The notes beneath the pieces were generated by a model. That model was not told the origin of the DNA. It searched no databases and saw only the letters and a list, made by a program, of their open reading frames with translations. A stretch of 64,000 nt of DNA from Paenibacillus sp. FSL R5-0766 (GTDB lineage Bacteria; Bacillota; Bacilli; Paenibacillales; Paenibacillaceae), in assembly GCF_037971845.1 (NCBI RefSeq), contig NZ_CP150227.1, positions 1,240,001-1,304,000 of the forward strand, in the 5' to 3' direction. Shown in pieces: positions 58,536 through 64,000 of this stretch (within the stretch, counting starts at the first letter, position 1; each line of letters begins with the position of its first letter). A program made the translations under genes and the position numbers.

Positions 58536-58610
58536 GTATGTTACCAGATTTACGGCGAAGGCAAGTATCTAACGAATTCATCTTCAGAAGAGAACAGTAC
58601 CCTTTCCGAA

Positions 58611-59672
58611 TTATGCCGATTCCCTTGGAATCAACGTGGTCGATAACATAACCGTTTCTTTTGGTGTCCCCGGGCGTTCAATCCGGCGTTGCAAAGCCTC
58701 GACGGCTCGCTGTCCAAGCTCCTCTTTGCACAGGTTAACCGTGGTCAGTGGTGGGGAGGACGTAACGGCAGAATGTACATTGTCGATACCAATGACAAGG
58801 CAATCTTTAGGCGTGGAGATGCCCATCTCCTGTAATTTGTGCATCCATTGCAAAGCAATATCATCATTAACACCAATCCAGGCATCGGGACGTTTGTCAT
58901 CTGGCATGTTTTGAATGGTGGTAGCCAATTGGTTAACCCATTCGCCGTTCTCATACGGAATGTTCCATTCTCTGAAGCTGGTCGTATGACTGGTGTCCAC
59001 ATGGAAATGGTTCAAAGCCAACTCAATCCCGATCTTCCGCTGGGCGAAGCTCGCAGCACGACCATCATCTGTGATGAGGCCGATCCTTCGGCAATTCATA
59101 GACATTAGATATCTAGCCACGGTGATGCCAGCTTCCAGATTATCATGGCTGATCGTATCACAATTCAGCAATGGCTCCTGATGATCTACGAGAATAATAG
59201 GCCGACCCGTCTGAGAGAGTCGTTGCAGAACCGTATGAGGGAAAGCCCCCATGACAATAATCCCGGCACAACGTTCCCAGTCCAAGTGAGGAGCAATAGC
59301 TTTTTCGGGAGAGGTGTTCTCGTCCGTCACTCCGAGTGAGGGAGATACAATGGCATGATGCCAACCACGCTCATTACAGGCGGAGATCATGCCTGACAGA
59401 ACACGTTGCCAGTAGTGAGGTTCACCGCGGTTGAGCTGATTCATGCATATGAGAACAAACGGGGGATCGGACAGATCCGTATGGTTTGCGGCGGTAGGAC
59501 TGTTGGTAGCCCCCGGGGTACTTTGGCGATATCCCAAAGCCCGAGCGAGTTCAAGTACTCGTGCACGTGTTGCTTCACTAACGCCTGTCTTGCCACTGAG
59601 TGCGCGGGAAACGGCATATTTGGATAATCCGAGCTGGTCAGCCAGCGTCTGAATGGATACTTTGCGTGACAT
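58611..59672 (-). CDS. LacI family transcriptional regulator
   Basis: Protein of 353 residues. The N-terminal helix-turn-helix is VSIQTLADQLGLSKYAVSRALSGKTGVSEATRARVLELARALGY, followed by a sugar-binding-protein-like effector domain (VLICMNQLNRGEPHYWQRVLSGMI ... VIGIDNVHSAVTSSPPLTTVNL). GGAG precedes the ATG at 59672. It is divergent from the GH125 mannosidase gene, 157 bases away, with a 21-bp palindrome in the interval. It most likely represses the mannosidase until a mannoside is present. The ligand is inferred from the neighbour. Confidence 0.92.
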   Translation of the reverse strand: MSRKVSIQTLADQLGLSKYAVSRALSGKTGVSEATRARVLELARALGYRQSTPGATNSPTAANHTDLSDPPFVLICMNQLNRGEPHYWQRVLSGMISACNERGWHHAIVSPSLGVTDENTSPEKAIAPHLDWERCAGIIVMGAFPHTVLQRLSQTGRPIILVDHQEPLLNCDTISHDNLEAGITVARYLMSMNCRRIGLITDDGRAASFAQRKIGIELALNHFHVDTSHTTSFREWNIPYENGEWVNQLATTIQNMPDDKRPDAWIGVNDDIALQWMHKLQEMGISTPKDCLVIGIDNVHSAVTSSPPLTTVNLCKEELGQRAVEALQRRIERPGTPKETVMLSTTLIPRESA

Positions 59673-59730
59673 ATCATTACTCCTTCATTTGACGATCATC
59701 TTCTGACACAGTACACTTACAAATAATAAT

Positions 59731-59751
59731 GTTATTATAATTTATCATAAC
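59731..59751. promoter_or_regulatory. Candidate LacI-type operator of the mannosidase gene
   Basis: GTTATTATAA (59731-59740), one central T, and TTATCATAAC (59742-59751) form a 21-bp palindrome with nine of ten positions symmetric. It lies in the divergent interval. It lacks the central CG common in LacI-family operators. Confidence 0.55.
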
Positions 59752-59829
59752 AAAAATAACAATAGTGTGAGAGTGTTAGGCTTAATCTAAACCAATTTGC
59801 TAAACTTCAATTCAAAGGAGACAACATCT

Positions 59830-61149
59830 ATGGAACAGTTCAGATTACCGAAAATCTCTATGCCACAACTGGAATTGCCACAAGCTGTGCAGGATATTCT
59901 GACTGAGGCGGACGAGCGTTTGCAACATCGACCGAGATTGCTGGCTCAGTTTCGCAATTGTTTTCCGAATACGCTGGAAACGACCACGAAGCTACTGGAG
60001 GATGGGACAACCTTTGTGATTACAGGGGATATTCCCGCCATGTGGTTAAGGGATTCCGTAGAGCAGGTCATGCATTATGTTCCACTTGCGAAGGATGATG
60101 AGAAGTTGCAGCGTATTATCGGAGGCCTGATCAAACGGCATACGTTCTACGCTGATAAGGATATCTATGCCAATGCATTCAATGAAACGGCGAATGGATG
60201 GCATTGGGATGCTAATGATGAGACGGAGATGTCACCCTGGGTGTGGGAACGGAAGTTTGAGCTGGATTCTCTTTGTTTTTCCATGAAGCTGGCTTATACA
60301 TATTGGCGGGAGACGGAACTTACGGATATATTCGATGAGTGCTTCAAGAAAGTGATGGAGAATATCGTACAACTATGGGAGACAGAACAGCATCACACAG
60401 AGCAATCACCTTACCGGTTCATGCGTCGCAATTGTCCAGCCCATGATACGCTGCGAAATGAAGGATCGGGTATGCCTGTGAATTACACGGGCATGATCTG
60501 GTCCGGATTTCGTCCGAGTGATGATGCCTGTGATTTTCATTATAATATTCCGGCGAACATGTTCGCTGCGGTAACCTTGCGCCAGATGGGAGAGATCGCG
60601 AAGTGGGTGTTCCGCGATGAACAACTGGTAAACCGGATGGCTCGTTTGGAAGAAGAAATACGACACGGTATCTCCCTGTACGGTACTTATCGTCATCCAG
60701 AGTATGGGCAGATTTATGCCTATGAGACGGACGGTTACGGCAACTTTTGTCTGATGGATGATGCGGGCACGCCTGGACTGATGTCTATACCATATATGGA
60801 GTATGCTTCGATTGAAGACAGGGTGTATCAGAACACACGGCGATTCATTTTGAGTAAGGAAAATCCGTTCTATTATGAAGGGCGGGTAGCCAAAGGTATT
60901 GGTAGCCCCCATACCCCTCCGGGATATATCTGGCACATGGCGCTATCCATGCAGGGTCTGACTGCAGACAATGACGAGGAAATACTGGCGATGATTGAAC
61001 TACTGGAGAACACGGATGCGGATACGGGATATATGCACGAGGGTTTCCACGTCGATGATCCCAACACGTTCACCAGACCATGGTTTGCTTGGTCCAACAG
61101 CCTGTTCTCGCAACTGGTGTATAAGGCAATGAAAAAAGGAATTTTATAA
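59830..61149 (+). CDS. GH125 exo-alpha-1,6-mannosidase (metal-independent)
   Basis: Protein of 439 residues spanning a complete GH125 (alpha/alpha)6 barrel. It has VITGDIPAMWLRDSVEQV, YANAFNETANGWHWDANDETEMSPWVWERKFELDSL, GMIWSGFRPSDDACDFHYNIPANMFA and GYMHEGFHVDDPNTFTRPWFAWSNSLFSQLV; the acidic residues in RPSDD and MHEGF are in the positions expected for the inverting pair. It releases mannose from alpha-1,6-linked mannans or N-glycan cores. No signal peptide is seen, so it acts on imported oligosaccharides. AAAGGAGA precedes the ATG at 59830. It is controlled by the divergent LacI-type gene. Confidence 0.93.
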   Translation: MEQFRLPKISMPQLELPQAVQDILTEADERLQHRPRLLAQFRNCFPNTLETTTKLLEDGTTFVITGDIPAMWLRDSVEQVMHYVPLAKDDEKLQRIIGGLIKRHTFYADKDIYANAFNETANGWHWDANDETEMSPWVWERKFELDSLCFSMKLAYTYWRETELTDIFDECFKKVMENIVQLWETEQHHTEQSPYRFMRRNCPAHDTLRNEGSGMPVNYTGMIWSGFRPSDDACDFHYNIPANMFAAVTLRQMGEIAKWVFRDEQLVNRMARLEEEIRHGISLYGTYRHPEYGQIYAYETDGYGNFCLMDDAGTPGLMSIPYMEYASIEDRVYQNTRRFILSKENPFYYEGRVAKGIGSPHTPPGYIWHMALSMQGLTADNDEEILAMIELLENTDADTGYMHEGFHVDDPNTFTRPWFAWSNSLFSQLVYKAMKKGIL

Positions 61150-61219
61150 AATGATGTAAAATGAGATTGTACTCTCCGTTTTCTTGTGTGTCAGTTTATA
61201 TATAGGGATAGTGCAAATG

Positions 61220-61254
61220 AAGCCCGCGTTGCAGGAAGACTGCAGTGCGGGCTT
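61220..61254. terminator. Bidirectional terminator
   Basis: AAGCCCGC (61220-61227) pairs with GCGGGCTT (61247-61254), and TGCAG/CTGCA pair inside. T-rich sequence follows on the plus strand. It separates the mannosidase gene from the convergent small gene whose stop is at 61258. Confidence 0.88.
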
Positions 61255-61257
61255 TAT

Positions 61258-61608
61258 TTATTTTTTACCTGTGTTGTAATCGATCCACTGATCTAAGTTA
61301 GTCTTAGTGAAAATGAGTTTACCGTTCAAATTAGCATAAGGTATAAACTGATATGTGTCATAAACTGATGATGTATTCTGTTTCCGATCAATATCTTTAT
61401 TTATGATATCATCCAACTCAGATACAGAGAGCCGTAAATATTCAGCCGCATCTTCTTTCGTTAACATAGTGGAATTTACTGAAGTTTGAATTGTCGGTAG
61501 ATTTTCTGATTTCTGTTCAGAGGTAAAATAGCTGTTAACGAAGCTGCTTAGAATCAATGAAACGCCAATGATTAATGAGGGGACAATTAGCTTCGAATCC
61601 TTAAACAT
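61258..61608 (-). CDS. Membrane-anchored excisionase-type helix-turn-helix protein
   Basis: About 116 residues. An N-terminal hydrophobic helix (LIVPSLIIGVSLILSSFV) is followed by a polar stretch and an excisionase/MerR-like small helix-turn-helix domain (MLTKEDAAEYLRLSVSELDDIINKD ... YANLNGKLIFTKTNLDQWIDY). Such a DNA-binding-type domain after a membrane helix is unusual. With the positively charged start (MFKDSK), topology cannot be decided by eye; if the domain is outside, it is unlikely to bind DNA. AAAGGAG lies about eight bases before the ATG at 61608. The gene and its neighbour are clearly AT-richer than the rest of the window. Confidence 0.65.
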   Translation of the reverse strand: MFKDSKLIVPSLIIGVSLILSSFVNSYFTSEQKSENLPTIQTSVNSTMLTKEDAAEYLRLSVSELDDIINKDIDRKQNTSSVYDTYQFIPYANLNGKLIFTKTNLDQWIDYNTGKK

Positions 61609-61745
61609 ATGTATCACTCCTTTGTAGTTATAGGTTTATTATACATTTATTTATTTTTTTTGTAAAAATAAAGAAGGATAAATAAGTTTTTTGTCGTATA
61701 TTAGTGTTGTATACCAAAAAAATACATGGGAAAGAAGGATTTAAA

Positions 61746-62498
61746 TTGAAAAAAATTACATCGGTGTTATTATCTTTATCCACAGCTTTAACTATTCTAG
61801 TACCTGCGGCTTCTGCAGAAAGTGAGTTTGGCAATGAGATTCAATTAAACCCTAATCCGATAGTTGATGTGACGACCCCGAGTACTGAATTTATAGTTAG
61901 TCAAGACTTGGATGGTAATAAGAAGTATGAGACGCCTGGCAACCCGAATGCTACATATGAATTTGTTGATCCTAAGCTTGTAAGAAAAAACAATAGTGAG
62001 ATCACACCACAAGCAGGTGATCGTCGTATTTATGTGAAATCAGGTTATTCTGTAAGTAAATCCGTAATTACTGGTTACTCTGTAGGGCCCATTGAACAAC
62101 AAACTCTTTTGATAAGTGTCCCAAAGGGTAAAACTTCATCAAAGACTTCTAAATCATCTGTAAGTGGTACGGTGAAGTTTTCTGCAAAAGCTGATATAGG
62201 CATTAAATACGTAGTCAATCAGAGTCTGACAGGCGAGGCAAGCGGTACAATTTCTAAAGAATGGGGTACTACTGAGGTATACTCTGGCCCCCCTGAAAGT
62301 TCTGCTTTCAATACAAGAAACTATTATGCAGCTATGAACTACGATCAATATAATATTGTAGTAGTAAAATATGATTACTATGATGAATATGTTGGAACAG
62401 TATTCCAAGGAAGAGTTGCTGAAAATGCTGGTTACACCTATTTAAATGGTACTAAAAAGCCAATTGTTATCGAATATCCAGTAGATGTGAAATACTAA
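61746..62498 (+). CDS. Secreted protein of unknown function
   Basis: About 250 residues. A clear signal peptide (LKKITSVLLSLSTALTILVPAASA, start TTG 61746 after AAGAAGGA) is followed by a Pro/Asn/Thr-rich section and a beta-rich domain with repeated Ser/Thr/Lys segments (SVSKSVITGYSVGP ... KTSSKTSKSSVSGTVKFSAKADIGIKYVV) and Tyr-rich strands (YYAAMNYDQYNIVVVKYDYYDEYVG). The pattern is reminiscent of small secreted beta proteins of Bacilli, including pore-forming-like folds, but no family is recognised. It is divergent from the membrane helix-turn-helix gene and AT-rich, suggesting recent transfer of the pair. A terminator follows. Confidence 0.68.
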   Translation: MKKITSVLLSLSTALTILVPAASAESEFGNEIQLNPNPIVDVTTPSTEFIVSQDLDGNKKYETPGNPNATYEFVDPKLVRKNNSEITPQAGDRRIYVKSGYSVSKSVITGYSVGPIEQQTLLISVPKGKTSSKTSKSSVSGTVKFSAKADIGIKYVVNQSLTGEASGTISKEWGTTEVYSGPPESSAFNTRNYYAAMNYDQYNIVVVKYDYYDEYVGTVFQGRVAENAGYTYLNGTKKPIVIEYPVDVKY

Positions 62499-62511
62499 TT
62501 GAATTAACCTC

Positions 62512-62551
62512 AAGAATCCCTTGCAGCTATTTGCTGGCAAGGGATTCTTTT
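62512..62551 (+). terminator. Terminator after the secreted protein gene
   Basis: AAGAATCCCTTGC (62512-62524) pairs perfectly with GCAAGGGATTCTT (62537-62549), followed by T residues. Confidence 0.9.
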
Positions 62552-62652
62552 ATTGCTATGTAAAGTTAACGGGTGGGTTTGACTAGTGATGAACCCTCTT
62601 CGTTTCTTAATTGTAATATGCACTCATAATGTGATGGAGGGGCATAGTATTT

Positions 62653-63714
62653 TTACACATTCCCCGTTCTCATCAGATCGGCGATGAACACTTTCTGGCC
62701 TGTGCGTGCGCTTTCCAAGGATGCGAGGACCATGGCCATGCTAAACTGGTTATCGCTGCAATCGGTCTCAGGTAGTCGTCCGGATTCCAGTGCGGCGAAC
62801 ATGTCTTCGAGACAGCCGTGATGTCCTGTTTTGTCCATGACAGGCAGTTCCGCTTCAATTCGCTCACTTGACTGGAAAAAGGATGGTTTGCCGTCAGCAT
62901 CCAGGCTTTGCGCAGTAACTACTTCAGCATAGATGTCATCGTGACCATCCCAGATGGCGGTTCCTTTTTCACCGATTACGCGCCAACTTGCTTCCCATGA
63001 TGTGGGTACGCCTTCTGCGCACCAGGATCCGCGATAGTTGAATACGGACCCGTCAGACATCTCAAATATACATAACGCCATCGCATTGCCCTGATACCAT
63101 GAACCTGGAGGATTGAACTCATGGCAGTATACCGAGACCGGGTTAGCTCCGAGAATATACCGTGCCTGATCAAACGTATGTATTGCCATATCGAGCAGCA
63201 GCGGACTATCCATCAGATCCCGGAATCCGCTGAAGTGTGGCCCGAGGAAGAAGTCGGCTCCTGCGTAACCTACCTGTCCTATAGCCCCGCCGGAAATGAG
63301 GTGCTGGTAGGCGCGGATACGCGGATCGAAACGACGATTCTGCATGACGGCTTGAATGTGTCCTGTGCTGCGAGCGGTTTGCACAATGTCTGTGCATTCG
63401 GAGAAGGACTCTGCTAGTGGTTTCTCGCCAAATACATGACATCCTTCCTTCAGCGCTGTCATGGCAATGCCGTAATGACTCGCCGGAATCGTGACATCGA
63501 ATACGATATTCGCGCCAGTAGCTTGAATGCCTTCACGGATATCGGTGAACGTAGGGCAGGTGAGGCCGTGTCTTGTAGCAAAAGCAAGGGCTGTCTGTTC
63601 ATACAGATCAACCAGCCCGACGATTTCTGTATCCGGCCTTTGCAAGGCATAGTCCGCCCACGTGTTTGCCATGGCACCGCAGCCAGCGATAATTACCCGA
63701 TAAGGATGACTCAT
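62653..63714 (-). CDS. Gfo/Idh/MocA family oxidoreductase
   Basis: Protein of 353 residues. The Rossmann fold begins YRVIIAGCGAMANTWADYAL; GCHVFGEKPLAESFSEC holds the EKP motif with the catalytic lysine; MDSPLLLDMAIHTFDQARYILG carries the D-x-x-x-H pair that positions the sugar in many family members. It should oxidise a sugar, inositol or their derivative with NAD(P). CGAAGGAGATGAGCTG precedes the ATG. It lies 39 bases downstream of the isomerase gene on the same strand, so the two act in one catabolic operon that continues outside the window. Confidence 0.88.
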   Translation of the reverse strand: MSHPYRVIIAGCGAMANTWADYALQRPDTEIVGLVDLYEQTALAFATRHGLTCPTFTDIREGIQATGANIVFDVTIPASHYGIAMTALKEGCHVFGEKPLAESFSECTDIVQTARSTGHIQAVMQNRRFDPRIRAYQHLISGGAIGQVGYAGADFFLGPHFSGFRDLMDSPLLLDMAIHTFDQARYILGANPVSVYCHEFNPPGSWYQGNAMALCIFEMSDGSVFNYRGSWCAEGVPTSWEASWRVIGEKGTAIWDGHDDIYAEVVTAQSLDADGKPSFFQSSERIEAELPVMDKTGHHGCLEDMFAALESGRLPETDCSDNQFSMAMVLASLESARTGQKVFIADLMRTGNV

Positions 63715-63753
63715 CAGCTCATCTCCTTCGTATGGATTGTGTTGTGTAGTACT

Positions 63754-64000
63754 TTATACCGGATTGGGCACAAAATCGCCGCCGCGGCATTGTTTCAAAT
63801 ATCGTAATGCATGTACCTGTCCTGTCATTTCGAGTTCGTCTTTGTAGACGGGATCATGCCAGCCTTCGATATCAATCGTGCCCTGATAACCGTTCTGACG
63901 CAGAATGGTGATGATGTCTGCCCAGTTGTTATCCCCGAAGCCGGGTGTGCGGTGCCAGACAAATTCACGTGGACCGTGTACGCCGTATTCCTTGACAATA
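63754..64000 (-). CDS. Sugar phosphate isomerase/epimerase (TIM barrel), C-terminal part
   Basis: Only the last 81 residues are in the window; the gene continues past base 64000. The segment EFVWHRTPGFGDNNWADIITILR, then GYQGTIDIEGWHDPVY, and ALRYLKQCRGGDFVPNPV is typical of the C-terminus of AP-endonuclease-2-type sugar isomerases (IolE/IolI/UxaE-like), with metal ligands His and Glu (IDIEGWHD). It precedes the Gfo/Idh/MocA dehydrogenase gene on the same strand, a common pairing in sugar and inositol catabolism. Confidence 0.85.
   Translation of the reverse strand, partial: IVKEYGVHGPREFVWHRTPGFGDNNWADIITILRQNGYQGTIDIEGWHDPVYKDELEMTGQVHALRYLKQCRGGDFVPNPV

Overview
The window looks like chromosomal DNA of a Gram-positive, endospore-former-type bacterium, most probably Paenibacillus. 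This is inferred from strong GGAGG-type ribosome binding sites, frequent TTG/GTG starts, lipoprotein binding proteins, a copper-amine-oxidase-type stalk-domain protein, YtrA-type GntR/ABC modules and moderate GC. No rRNA, tRNA, CRISPR array, transposase or phage gene was recognised.

Layout. 1-3553: 3' part of an mgl galactose ABC importer (mglB partial, mglA, mglC). 3796-5962: small membrane protein and a membrane histidine kinase carrying a degenerate GGDEF domain. 6106-10239: MarR-controlled heterodimeric ABC exporter. 10456-13541: ADP-ribose/NAD-associated cluster (NrtR-like Nudix regulator, NADAR protein, bacterial PARG-type glycohydrolase, TARG1-like macrodomain protein). 13674-18610: siderophore uptake (binding lipoprotein, two FecCD permeases, AraC regulator fused to a binding-protein domain) behind a Fur box. 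19101-23411: Gfo/Idh/MocA dehydrogenase, pyroglutamyl peptidase, repeat-rich intergenic DNA, and mqnB-mqnD of the futalosine menaquinone route. 24658-27944: GntR/ABC module. 28231-30284: secreted coiled-coil protein and an esterase. 30337-36419: nikR and nikABCDE. 36604-45751: PatB/MalY-type lyase, stalk protein, S9 peptidase, small membrane protein, aldo/keto reductase, a second GntR/ABC module and a LURP-one-like protein. 45913-53382: two WYL regulators divergent from a nucleotidyltransferase-Hen1-Pnkp RNA repair operon. 53526-58375: RidA-like protein, orphan, AEC transporter, Mug glycosylase, ECF sigma factor with membrane partner. 58611-61149: LacI regulator and GH125 mannosidase. 61258-62498: AT-rich islet with a membrane-anchored helix-turn-helix protein and a secreted protein. 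62653-64000: dehydrogenase and the C-terminus of a sugar isomerase.

Two clusters stand out. The first gathers three different ADP-ribose-processing folds beside an ADP-ribose-sensing regulator, with no ADP-ribosyltransferase in the window. The second is the Pnkp/Hen1 RNA repair pair with an added nucleotidyltransferase and two WYL-type sensors. Both could serve recovery from toxin or phage damage to nucleic acids, but that link is inference.

A palindromic repeat family of about 150-190 bp occurs three times (3570-3722 inverted, 12894-13080, 41172-41347). It has paired arms, including an inner hairpin whose bases covary between two copies. Other unexplained DNA includes a heptamer array (21134-21189), a pentamer array (24063-24100), a 58-bp hairpin (21547-21604) and a 164-bp segment with 20-bp inverted ends (23604-23767).
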